From positions 62,001 through 126,000 of the forward strand of contig NZ_LMRZ01000003.1 in assembly GCF_001428305.1 (NCBI RefSeq): 64,000 nucleotides of DNA. The letters run 5' to 3'. Positions 10,980-20,141 of the stretch are shown here, one piece after another. Every line of letters begins with the position of its first letter. The stretch's first letter is position 1. The notes below the pieces were generated by a model. It worked only from the letters and a program-made list of their open reading frames with translations. It did no database searches and was not told the origin of the DNA. The DNA comes from Janibacter sp. Soil728 (GTDB taxonomy: Bacteria; Actinomycetota; Actinomycetes; Actinomycetales; Dermatophilaceae). Both the position numbers and the translations under genes were made by a program.

Positions 10980-13900
10980 CCACCGACACACAGGTTGACC
11001 CGCTCGTCGACAAGGCCACTCGCCTCTTCACCTTCCTCGCCAAGGCACAGCGGCTGAAGGAGCGACCCGTACGGGACGTCGAGCAGTACAAGCGCGGGGT
11101 CGGGATGGTCCGCTGGTTCAGCGACCTGCCGCAGCACGAAGCCGTCCGCTGGAGCGCACCGGACGCGGCAGATGACGGACCGCTGCTGGTCATCGACCGG
11201 CTCGACAAGATCGATCCACCCCCGATGCCAACGGACATCGGGACGTGGGTGTCCGGCGGTGGCCTGCGCTGCGACGAGAGGCCCTCCCTTCGCCCGTATC
11301 TCGTCACCGGTCAGCGCTGGGACGAGGAGAGCGAGGCGATGGTGGAGGATCGTGTCACCATCGAAGAGCGCCCCGATGTCCGGGCCCGATTCGACCGCTG
11401 GATGTCGACGTGGGATGCCTGGGCCACGGACGAGAAGGCAGCCATCCCCGTGCGCGAGACCTACAAGGAGATCTTCGGCGCCCACGTGGAGTCCTCGCAG
11501 AACGCCGAGGAGAGCGAGCTCGTGCTCGGCCTCGGACTCCTCGCCTGGAACAAGCTCGACCACCCACCAGTGCGCCGGCACATGTTCACCCTCAAGCTCG
11601 ACGTGCACGTGGATGCGCGGACCGGGCAGCTCGTGGTCGCGGCCGACCCCGAGGCCATCGGCCTGAAGGCCGAGCTCGACATGCTCGAGCCCGAGGCATT
11701 CCCCACGTGGGACCTGCCCCAGAAGACCGAGGAACGTGCCGCCGGGTTCTCGGCACCAGCGCTCGACCGTGCAGCACTCCAAGACCTCGGGTCCATGACG
11801 ATCCACGAGCTGGACCCGGAGGGGCGGTACCTCGACGAAGGGGGCAGTCACGCCCCCACCGAGACCGCCACCCTGGCGTGGTCGCCTGCGCTGGTCCTGC
11901 GACCGCGTCCCAAGATCGGACTGGCGCAGGCCTTCGAGAAGATCGCCGCTGACATTGCTGAGGCCGGCGCCGTGCCCGCGGGCCTGCGCCCCCTGCTCGA
12001 CCCGAACGAACCGCCCCCCGCTCAGCCGGACCCCAGCCCCGGTGCTCTATTGACCGTTGGCGCCGACATCTTCTCGCCGCTACCGCTCAACTCGGTGCAG
12101 CGGCAGATCCTCGAGCGAGTGGACCGCAACGCGCAGACCCTGGTGCAGGGCCCGCCCGGGACGGGCAAGACCCACACTGCGGCTGCACTGCTGTCGCACC
12201 TGCTCGCCCAGGGCAAGCGCGTGCTCGTCACTGCGCACACCGACCGGGCGCTCTACGAGGTCCGCGGCAAGCTGCCGGAGCTGATCCGGCCGCTGGCCGT
12301 CTCCGTCATCGGGGCGAGCCGCAGCGACATGGCGGAGCTGCGGACCGCGGTCGACACGATCTCGCGCAATGCAACCGAGCACGACGTCCCTCAGACGGAG
12401 TGGAAGGTCGAGGAGACGCTCCAGCACGTGCAACAGCTTCGAGCGGAGCGGCAGCGACTCAACGAGCAGCTGCTCAACGCTCGCGAGCGCGAGACGACGG
12501 CGCTCGCCCACGCCGGATACTCCGGCACCCTCGCAGGCATCGCCCAGCAGTACGAGGACGAGCGTGAGCAGTACACCTGGATCACGGACCTGGTCGGCGA
12601 GTCCTCCGACCCCGTCCCCGTCTTGTCCGACGACGAGGCTCTCGAGTGGTTGGGGCTGCTACGGGACGAGCGGTTGCTGGTCAACGGAGAAGAGTCCCTC
12701 CGGCGCTCCCTCGACCTGTCGGCCATCCCCTCCCCGGAGGTGTTTGCCAGGATGGCCGAGTCGCTCAATGCTGCCGAACACCGCCACCAGTCCTTCCAGT
12801 CGGTGGCAGACCACGCGGCCCGCAAGCCACTGTCGGATCTCCCCCCGGAGGATCGTCGCTCCTTCCGCGATCGCCTCGATAGCGTCGTCGGCCTCGTCAA
12901 GGACACGTCGCAGCTGCGGGCGGCATGGCTCGACGATGCGATCACCGACGTGCGCACGGGGGTGACGGACGTGTGGGATGCGCGCTACCGCGACATCGTG
13001 GCCCAGCTGGAGTACGTCGACCTCCGGACGAACTTCCTCGGCTACGACACACGGGTGGAGGCGATGGGCGACCCCAACGCCAACATGCAGCTGGCCCAAG
13101 CGCTCCGGCAGCACGTGGCATCGGGGTCCGAGGTCAAGGCGAATGTCGACGGCTCGGTGAAGACGGGCATGTTCACGCCGTCGATCGTCAAGCAGTGCAA
13201 GCCCTTCCTCGATGCCGTCAGGGTCAACGGCAGAGCACCGACGACGACGGACCTCATCGACCGGTTCACCGCGCACCAGGAGTCACTCTGGACGTTGGAG
13301 CGCATGGACCGTGCCTGGCCGGCCGGCACCGTCGTACCCCAAGAGGACACGCTGAGCGAGCGGGCTGCCTGGCACCGCGCCCAGGTGCAGACCCTCGGTC
13401 GCGTGCTGGGGATGCGACAGCAACTCAACGAGATCGACGGCTTCGTCCGTGACCGCAGCATGCCCGCCATCGACTGGACCGACCTGGACCACGTGGTCGA
13501 GTACGGCACCGTCGTTGAGGCGCTGGGCGCCGAGGAGGAGCACGGTGAGGTGAGCGCCCCCCTTCGCCGTCTCTACGAGGAGCTCGCCACGGTGATCAAG
13601 TGGGACGACCAGGCCGACTGGATCGTCCCCATGCAGCAGGCCGTCGACACCCTCGACCACCGGGCCTACGCCCGGGCGCACACACGCGCGCAGGAGCTCG
13701 CCGACGTGGCCCGCGACCTCGATCGCACGCATGAGCTCACCCTCCGGGCACGGGCGGCGGCTCCCCGTCTCACGGACGCCGTGACGACGGAACCGCACCA
13801 GGTCGAGTGGGATGGACGTCTGTCACGGCTCGAGGCAGCGATCGCATGGGCGGCGACCGGCCACTGGATCCTCGAGCAGGAGGCCCTCGACGCCAACGAC

Positions 13901-16366
13901 CTGCAGGACGAGATCTCCCAGATCGAGGACCGACTGCAAGGTGCCGCAGAGTCGGTCGCGGCGATGCGCGCGTGGAACCACGCGGTCGGACCGGACCGTC
14001 TCTCGCTCGGCTCACGAGCAGACCTCACCCAGTACTCCCAGCTGGTCAGGCGACTGGGCAAGGGAACGGGCAAGTACGCGTCGAAGCAGCGAGCCGAGAT
14101 CCGTGAGTCGCTGGACCGCTGCCGCCCGTCCGTACCTGTGTGGATCATGCCGATCTACCGCGTCGTCGAGCAACTGCGCATCAGCGAAAACATGTTTGAC
14201 GTCGTCCTCATCGACGAGGCCTCCCAAGCAGGTCTCGAGGCGTCCTTCCTCCAGTACCTCGCACCCAAGATCGTCGTGATCGGTGACGACAAGCAGGTCT
14301 CCCCCACCGCGGTGGGTGTCGACCAGCAGGCACTGCGGGACCTCGCGGACCAGTACCTGCACGACGACCGGTACAAGGCGTCCTGGCTCGACCCTGCACG
14401 GTCGCTCTTCGACGAGGCATTGATGCGCTACGGCGGGCAGCTCACGCTGACCGAGCACCGACGGTGTGTCCCGGAGATCATCGGATTCTCCAACCGAATT
14501 GCCTACGAGCCCAACGGGATCCGTTTGGTCCCGGTCCGTCAGTTCGGCGCGGATCGCCTCGAGCCGATCAAGATCACTCGGACCGACAATGCCTTCGAAG
14601 AAGGTTCGAGTGGCAGCAAGGTCAACCGTGGCGAGGCCCGAGCACTCGTCGATGCGCTCAAGGACTGCTTCGAGGACCCGAGCTACGACGGACGGACCTT
14701 TGGCGTCATCTCGCTGCTCGGCACGACGCAGGGCAAGCTCATCGAGTCGATGCTCCTGGATGAGGTCGGAGCTGATGAGTGGGAGCAGAGGGATCTGCGG
14801 GTCGGGTCACCGGCCGAGTTCCAAGGCTCTGAGCGCGATGTCATCTTCCTCAGCATGGTCTCCTCAGCCGAGCCCGGCCGTCGCGTCGCCGCCCTGACGC
14901 GCGACATGTACATGCAGCGGTACAACGTCGCGGTCAGCCGGGCCAAGGACCAAGTCTGGCTCTTCCACACCCTCACCATGCGTGACCTGACCAACGAGCA
15001 GGACATGCGCTTCCAGCTCCTCGACTACGCCTACGGGGTTACCCAGCGTGGGCGGGACCTCGACGTCGGCGAGTCTCCCGTCGTGCCGGAGGACGAAAGG
15101 ATCGAAGGGTTCGACTCGCTCTTCGAGCAGCGCGTCTACAACCGGATCGTCGACCGTGGCTTCACGGTGGTTCCCCAGCTCGAGGCGCAGGGCTATCGCA
15201 TCGACTTGGTCGTCGTCGGAGCCAATGGTCGCCTTGCCGTGGAGTGTGACGGCGACCGATGGCACGGGCCGGACGCCTACGCCGCAGATCTCGCCCGTCA
15301 GCGGGACCTCGAGCGATGCGGGTGGACCTTCTTCCGGGTGCGCGAGTCTGCCTTCTACGTCGACAAGGCGGCAGCCCTGGCACCTCTGTGGCAGACGCTC
15401 GAGGAGCTGGACATCCGACCCGCTGACTACCTCGACGAGACTGCGGTGGAGACGGTCGACGAGGAGACCCTCGGCGAAGGAGCAGACGAGGACAGCGAAC
15501 CCGCGTCCGTCCCGGTTGAGTCCGAGACGGCCAACGCGGAGACCCACCCGGACGTTGCAACCGCGACCGAGGAGGTCCACTGGACCGCCAGGATCCCGGA
15601 GTCCGACGATGACGCCGCTCTGGACTCATTTGCTCCCGTGCCTGCATTCGAGTCGTCCTCACACGCGGTCCCCGTGCTCTCCGCTGACGCGCCTCCGACG
15701 ATGAGCACGCCTCCGCCACCGCCTCCCGCCCCTGTGGTGGGGTCGATGGTCACCACGCGCGCCCAGACGACCGAAACCGACGACCCACTGGCAGATGCAG
15801 CGGATGCCGTGACCGTCGCCGGACAACTGCCCGCCTATGGCGTCTTCTCCGGAGCCACCGTCCCTGTCGGTGAGGCCACGACGGAGGAGATCATCGACGG
15901 CCTGGAGCAGATCGTCATGGCCGAGGGGCCCCTGACGGGCGAGCGTCTCGTGCGGTGCTACGTCAACGCCTCGGGCGGCAGGCGCATCGGGAAGCTCATC
16001 GCCAAGGAGTTGAACTCTGCCGTGACGCGAGCCGAGCGGTCCGGCCGCATCGTCTCCGACAACCCCCTGCTGCAGCCGGGGATCAAGCCGAAGACCTTCC
16101 GGCTGTCCGACCAGCCTGCGGTGACACTTCGGTCTTTGGGGCCACGCACGCTCGACGAGGTCCCCCCTGCGGAGTTAGCCGCGGCGATGCACATCGCTGA
16201 GCGCGAGCACGGTGCCATCAGCGACGAGGAAATCATGAGGACCACGTTGTGGCTCTTTGGCCGCAAGACCCTCACGCAGGCGGCTCGAGACCGGATGGAC
16301 CCGGTATTGGCTCTGGTACGTCGGCAGGAAATCGGAATCGACAATCCAGAGGAAGGCCTGTCATGA
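10976..16366 (+). CDS. Giant SF1 helicase with C-terminal DUF559/MTES_1575-type nuclease domain
   Basis: 1796 aa. The helicase core is split: Walker A GPPGTGKT near residue 392, then a long insertion of about 650 residues rich in predicted helices and coiled coils (528-1050), then Walker B LIDEASQ near 1079, GDDKQVSP, an HRRCVPEI motif, FQGSERD and NVAVSRAKD, all of the AAA_11/AAA_12 type. Residues about 1380-1475 form a Vsr/DUF559-like nuclease (IDLVV...LAVECDGDRWH, then FFRVRE). A Pro/Thr/Glu-rich linker follows, then a winged-helix-like C-terminus similar to the DUF3320 tail seen on such helicases. ATGA overlaps at both ends show strong translational coupling. Likely unwinds and cuts foreign or damaged DNA; the substrate is unknown. 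Confidence 0.88.
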   Translation: MTTDTQVDPLVDKATRLFTFLAKAQRLKERPVRDVEQYKRGVGMVRWFSDLPQHEAVRWSAPDAADDGPLLVIDRLDKIDPPPMPTDIGTWVSGGGLRCDERPSLRPYLVTGQRWDEESEAMVEDRVTIEERPDVRARFDRWMSTWDAWATDEKAAIPVRETYKEIFGAHVESSQNAEESELVLGLGLLAWNKLDHPPVRRHMFTLKLDVHVDARTGQLVVAADPEAIGLKAELDMLEPEAFPTWDLPQKTEERAAGFSAPALDRAALQDLGSMTIHELDPEGRYLDEGGSHAPTETATLAWSPALVLRPRPKIGLAQAFEKIAADIAEAGAVPAGLRPLLDPNEPPPAQPDPSPGALLTVGADIFSPLPLNSVQRQILERVDRNAQTLVQGPPGTGKTHTAAALLSHLLAQGKRVLVTAHTDRALYEVRGKLPELIRPLAVSVIGASRSDMAELRTAVDTISRNATEHDVPQTEWKVEETLQHVQQLRAERQRLNEQLLNARERETTALAHAGYSGTLAGIAQQYEDEREQYTWITDLVGESSDPVPVLSDDEALEWLGLLRDERLLVNGEESLRRSLDLSAIPSPEVFARMAESLNAAEHRHQSFQSVADHAARKPLSDLPPEDRRSFRDRLDSVVGLVKDTSQLRAAWLDDAITDVRTGVTDVWDARYRDIVAQLEYVDLRTNFLGYDTRVEAMGDPNANMQLAQALRQHVASGSEVKANVDGSVKTGMFTPSIVKQCKPFLDAVRVNGRAPTTTDLIDRFTAHQESLWTLERMDRAWPAGTVVPQEDTLSERAAWHRAQVQTLGRVLGMRQQLNEIDGFVRDRSMPAIDWTDLDHVVEYGTVVEALGAEEEHGEVSAPLRRLYEELATVIKWDDQADWIVPMQQAVDTLDHRAYARAHTRAQELADVARDLDRTHELTLRARAAAPRLTDAVTTEPHQVEWDGRLSRLEAAIAWAATGHWILEQEALDANDLQDEISQIEDRLQGAAESVAAMRAWNHAVGPDRLSLGSRADLTQYSQLVRRLGKGTGKYASKQRAEIRESLDRCRPSVPVWIMPIYRVVEQLRISENMFDVVLIDEASQAGLEASFLQYLAPKIVVIGDDKQVSPTAVGVDQQALRDLADQYLHDDRYKASWLDPARSLFDEALMRYGGQLTLTEHRRCVPEIIGFSNRIAYEPNGIRLVPVRQFGADRLEPIKITRTDNAFEEGSSGSKVNRGEARALVDALKDCFEDPSYDGRTFGVISLLGTTQGKLIESMLLDEVGADEWEQRDLRVGSPAEFQGSERDVIFLSMVSSAEPGRRVAALTRDMYMQRYNVAVSRAKDQVWLFHTLTMRDLTNEQDMRFQLLDYAYGVTQRGRDLDVGESPVVPEDERIEGFDSLFEQRVYNRIVDRGFTVVPQLEAQGYRIDLVVVGANGRLAVECDGDRWHGPDAYAADLARQRDLERCGWTFFRVRESAFYVDKAAALAPLWQTLEELDIRPADYLDETAVETVDEETLGEGADEDSEPASVPVESETANAETHPDVATATEEVHWTARIPESDDDAALDSFAPVPAFESSSHAVPVLSADAPPTMSTPPPPPPAPVVGSMVTTRAQTTETDDPLADAADAVTVAGQLPAYGVFSGATVPVGEATTEEIIDGLEQIVMAEGPLTGERLVRCYVNASGGRRIGKLIAKELNSAVTRAERSGRIVSDNPLLQPGIKPKTFRLSDQPAVTLRSLGPRTLDEVPPAELAAAMHIAEREHGAISDEEIMRTTLWLFGRKTLTQAARDRMDPVLALVRRQEIGIDNPEEGLS

Positions 16367-17148
16367 CCGAGAGCGAGACATCCGAGGACGGACGCTCCGT
16401 CCAGATGGAGATCCGTCTGTTCCTGTCGGAGGACGAAACGCGGCTCGGTGACGTCTATCGGTTGCGTGAAGAAGGGCTGACCCCAGCCGAGACGGCCGAG
16501 AGGTTGGGCGTCCCGAGTGTCGGCTTCGCGTACTCGTACGCCCAACTTCTGGATGCGCTGATCGATGGGACTCTCCCGAGGAACAGCGCCCATCTCTCAC
16601 GGCAGGCGGCTGGACGCACCCGAACTCTGCTCAAGTCCAAGGGTTGGTCACACGCGGCTCGCGCTTGGCTCGAGCAGTTGGAGACGCAGCTCGACGCCCT
16701 TGCCGCCGACGAGGTCGTACGTGCACGAGAGGAGGACGAAGCACGGGATCGCACCGAGCAAGCAGAGGACACACGGCAGCCAGGAATCTACGTTTACGCC
16801 CTCCCGCACTACCTGCGATACCCCTACGATCCCGAGCGCGGCCACACGCTACTGAAGGTGGGGCAATCGCAGGTGGACGTCTACCAACGCTCGACGCAAC
16901 AAAGGAGGACGACAGCTCTCCCGGAGGACCCCCTGCTACTTCGCGTGTACGGGACGACGTCCGAAGACGCACCTGCGACCGAGCGGTATTTCCACACCTT
17001 CCTCGAAGACGCTGACCACCACCGCAATCGCTCCACACGCGCTGGTCGTGAGTGGTTCCTGACCACGACCAAGTTCCTGGATCGTCTTGCGACCGAAAAG
17101 GGCCTGGACGTCGAGGTCATCAACGACCTAGATCCTGCGACGGATTGA
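16363..17148 (+). CDS. T5orf172 (GIY-YIG-like) domain protein with N-terminal helix-turn-helix region
   Basis: 261 aa. The C-terminal half (about 138-250) has the T5orf172/MUG113 pattern: PGIYVYALPHY, then LLKVGQS, a YQRSTQQRR basic helix, TERYFHTFLEDA with the conserved acid and histidine, and REWF. The N-terminal part is helical and starts with a stretch (LREEGLTPAETAERLGVPSV) that reads like a helix-turn-helix. T5orf172 domains are GIY-YIG relatives common on phage and defence proteins. The ATG overlaps the giant helicase stop (ATGA), and the next gene follows after one base. Confidence 0.78.
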   Translation: MTESETSEDGRSVQMEIRLFLSEDETRLGDVYRLREEGLTPAETAERLGVPSVGFAYSYAQLLDALIDGTLPRNSAHLSRQAAGRTRTLLKSKGWSHAARAWLEQLETQLDALAADEVVRAREEDEARDRTEQAEDTRQPGIYVYALPHYLRYPYDPERGHTLLKVGQSQVDVYQRSTQQRRTTALPEDPLLLRVYGTTSEDAPATERYFHTFLEDADHHRNRSTRAGREWFLTTTKFLDRLATEKGLDVEVINDLDPATD

Positions 17149-17149
17149 T

Positions 17150-18367
17150 ATGCCCTCGACGATCGGCTGGCTCGACACGACCGCGGAGCAACAACGCATC
17201 GCACGCGAGATGGTCTCGCTCTTCATGGTGAGCGAGTCTCGCGACGAGCTCGGCATCGGGCAGATCCGCGACGTGATGAGCAACTGGATGTTCCCCGGCA
17301 CGTCAGTGCTGCAGGCGCGGGCCCGGTACTTCGTCCTGGTCCCGTGGTGTCACCTCGTGGCGGAGCGACGATCACAACGCAGGGGCCAAGACCTCGCTCA
17401 GCAGGTGCGCGAGGTCCAGCTGGAGATGATCGAGACGATGCAGCGTGAGCATGGCGACGCCACCGGCCTGATCGGCAAGCAGTCCGGGCGATCGCTGAAG
17501 GGTCTCCCCCGCGATCTCTTCTGGACCGGCCTCGTGACCTTCGACATCCGTCGTTCTGAGAGCGAGCTCCCCCGTCATCGAGGTCCTGCCGAGGGCGAGG
17601 TCACCGAGATGGCCAACCGGCAACCCACGGCGTGGGACCCGGACCTACCGCCCGTCCCTGAAGGATTCCCGGCCGAGGTACCGGGCGGCCTCGACATGGC
17701 CGCCGAAGAAGCACAGTGGCTGTATGAGCGCATGCGCGCTGACCGCGAAGACACGTACCTCGCCCACCTGCTCGCCCTCGATCCCGCACTCATCGACGTG
17801 GCCGACGCACCGTGGGAGGTGGCGAGCAACACAGCGTTCGCATCGGTGAGGCACGCCCAACACTTCAGTCTCGTCATGGAGGGGGCCTCGCTCCTCTACA
17901 ACCTCCTCGTCGCCGAACACTACGAGGACCACACGGACCTCAACCGTCTCGACGGGGACGGCCTCGGCACGAGCTACCGGGACAAGCTCGCCGACTGGTC
18001 CATCCGGCTCTCCAGCACCGCCCCGCTCGGATCATGGGACCTCGACGAGTTCATCTCAGAGGTCAACGCCCGCAACCGTCGGATCAGCCATCGCACATGG
18101 GCCTTCGTCGTCGACTGGGTCACCCTCCTGAGAGACGAGGGCCCGGAATCGGTGGCGGACTCACCCGACGCCCGCCGCCTCATCGCGGCGAGAGAGAGCC
18201 GCAAGGGCGCCAAGTCGCGCCTCACCGACAACTCGAAGACCCTCGAGACGTGGAGCGGCGACTCCGGCAGCGGCGCACTGACCTACCGTTGGCCCGTCAT
18301 CAAACGACTGCTCCTCGACATCAATCAGGGCCTCGGGACACAGGAGGTCACCAGTGCTGACGCCTGA
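17150..18367 (+). CDS. DUF6361 family protein
   Basis: 405 aa. The N-terminus carries the family signature: STIGWLD, then RDELGIGQIRD, then FPGTSVLQARARYF, followed by VPWCHL. Function of the family is not known to me. It has no catalytic motif I can recognise, is soluble, and is strongly helical. It overlaps the PLD gene by 14 bases and precedes it and an SF2 helicase. From memory, DUF6361, PLD-like protein and helicase genes recur together in defence islands, so it is likely a structural or adaptor subunit of that trio; that role is inference. Confidence 0.82.
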   Translation: MPSTIGWLDTTAEQQRIAREMVSLFMVSESRDELGIGQIRDVMSNWMFPGTSVLQARARYFVLVPWCHLVAERRSQRRGQDLAQQVREVQLEMIETMQREHGDATGLIGKQSGRSLKGLPRDLFWTGLVTFDIRRSESELPRHRGPAEGEVTEMANRQPTAWDPDLPPVPEGFPAEVPGGLDMAAEEAQWLYERMRADREDTYLAHLLALDPALIDVADAPWEVASNTAFASVRHAQHFSLVMEGASLLYNLLVAEHYEDHTDLNRLDGDGLGTSYRDKLADWSIRLSSTAPLGSWDLDEFISEVNARNRRISHRTWAFVVDWVTLLRDEGPESVADSPDARRLIAARESRKGAKSRLTDNSKTLETWSGDSGSGALTYRWPVIKRLLLDINQGLGTQEVTSADA

Positions 18368-20141
18368 TGCCCGAACCGTCCTCCTCGACGACCTGCGCGC
18401 GCCCACCGGGTACACCATCGACCACGCCGTCGCCACGACCTTCACTCTCGACCTCACCGCAGCGATGCTGCCCCCCTTCGCCATCGCCAACATCGGGATG
18501 ACCGGTCGTCCCGACCCGATCACCCTCCTGCAGGCGTTGCGGCACGCGAGCGACAAGGTCGACATCTTTTGCCAAGCAGGCGCCATCGGGGTCCCACGGA
18601 GCGAGGACCTCGTAGCCTTCCTCGAGCCGATGGTCCACCAGGTCGTCACGACAGGCGGCCTCTTCCACCCCAAGGTGTGGGTCATGCGTTTCGTCGCCGA
18701 CGACGCGCGACCGAAGTACCGGCTCCTCGTCCTCAGCCGCAATCTCACCCACGACAACACGTGGGACATCGCCGTCCGGCTGGACTCGGAGTCCATCTCG
18801 GACGGGCCGATCGAGATGAACGGCCCTCTGGCCGCGCTCCTGCGTTGGCTTCCCGAGCACGTCCACCACATCGACTCCGACCGCGCGACACGACTCCGCT
18901 CGCTCGCCGACGATCTCTCGCACGTGACGTGGGAAAGGCCAGAGGACGTCGAGAGGCTTTCCTTCCACGTCGTCGGACTCCCCGGGCACGACACCCTGTC
19001 GCTGCACGCCGGTCGCCACCTCATCATCTCCCCCTTCGTCGAAGACGACGGCTTGGCGAGGGCCACCCGTGGCCGCCAGAAGGCGCCCACCCTGATCTCC
19101 CGGCAAGAGACCCTCGATGCTCTGTCGGAAGACGCGCTCGATGGCGTCGACGCGTACACGCTGGCAGCGGACGTCGATGTCCCCACCACCGACGAGACGG
19201 GTGAGGACGAACCGGACGTACCGCTGCTGCACGGTCTGCACGCGAAGGTCTACGTGCTCGAGCCAACCGACAAGTGGACCAAGGCAAGGGTCCTGCTCGG
19301 GTCGAGCAACGCGACGACGCCCGGCCTGACAGGCAACGTCGAGTTCCTCGTGGAGGCTCTCGGCCGGCGGGACCGGCTCGGCATCGACAGCATCGTGCCC
19401 CCCGATGCGGAGAGCCGCAACGGGTTGCGACCACTCATCGAGCCTTACGTCCGCCAGCCGCCACTCGACCGTGAGGACGAGCGGACACGGCGACGTCTGC
19501 AGGGCACATTGCGGTCGATCGCAGCCATCGAGCACCTCGTTGAGATCGTCGACGAGGCCGCGTCAGCCGATGGGCAGATGTACCGCGCCACGATCTCGAC
19601 CAGCGTCGACTACCCATCGACGGAGGCCTCGGTCTCCGTCGCTCTGCTGACGCGTCGGGCGAGCACAGCTGACGTCGAACGGCGCCCCCACCTCGTCGTC
19701 CACCACCTGCCCCCGGCGGACATTTCGCCATGCGTGATCGTGACGGCTTCGGAGGGCGATATCACCGAGTCCACGATTGTCCTGGGCCGGCTGATCGGCG
19801 CACCGGAAGGTCGGCTCGACGCTGTCATCGCGCGGCAGATCGATGATCCCGAGAAGTTCATGCGACTGCTGATGCTCATGCTGAGCCTCGGCAACCCCTC
19901 CGAACTGGCTGCTCTCCTGGCGGCGCACCGAGGCTCCGGCAGCGGTGGGGACAGCCTCGACATCACCACCTCCGGGGTGCTCGAGCTGGTCTTGCGAGGT
20001 CTGAGCACCGGCGGCGCTGGCATTGAGGACCTCGACCACCTGATCACCAAGGTGCTTGATGACAACGTCCTGCCGGGTGGATTCCGCGAGTTCTGGAGCC
20101 AAGTGTCCCAAGCACGCCGATTGCTGGAGGACAAGCGATGA
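18354..20141 (+). CDS. Phospholipase D-like nuclease
   Basis: 595 aa with two PLD half-sites. The first is GLFHPKVWVM near residue 103 followed by LSRNLTHD; the second is GLHAKVYVLE near residue 294 followed by LGSSNATTPG. Two H-x-K plus S-x-N sets make one PLD active site, as in Nuc/BfiI-type nucleases. The second half ends in acidic and helical sequence of no known family. It starts with GTG at 18354 inside the end of the DUF6361 gene and ends in an ATGA overlap with the helicase gene, so the three are probably made in fixed ratio. DNA cleavage is the likely activity. Confidence 0.85.
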   Translation: MLTPDARTVLLDDLRAPTGYTIDHAVATTFTLDLTAAMLPPFAIANIGMTGRPDPITLLQALRHASDKVDIFCQAGAIGVPRSEDLVAFLEPMVHQVVTTGGLFHPKVWVMRFVADDARPKYRLLVLSRNLTHDNTWDIAVRLDSESISDGPIEMNGPLAALLRWLPEHVHHIDSDRATRLRSLADDLSHVTWERPEDVERLSFHVVGLPGHDTLSLHAGRHLIISPFVEDDGLARATRGRQKAPTLISRQETLDALSEDALDGVDAYTLAADVDVPTTDETGEDEPDVPLLHGLHAKVYVLEPTDKWTKARVLLGSSNATTPGLTGNVEFLVEALGRRDRLGIDSIVPPDAESRNGLRPLIEPYVRQPPLDREDERTRRRLQGTLRSIAAIEHLVEIVDEAASADGQMYRATISTSVDYPSTEASVSVALLTRRASTADVERRPHLVVHHLPPADISPCVIVTASEGDITESTIVLGRLIGAPEGRLDAVIARQIDDPEKFMRLLMLMLSLGNPSELAALLAAHRGSGSGGDSLDITTSGVLELVLRGLSTGGAGIEDLDHLITKVLDDNVLPGGFREFWSQVSQARRLLEDKR

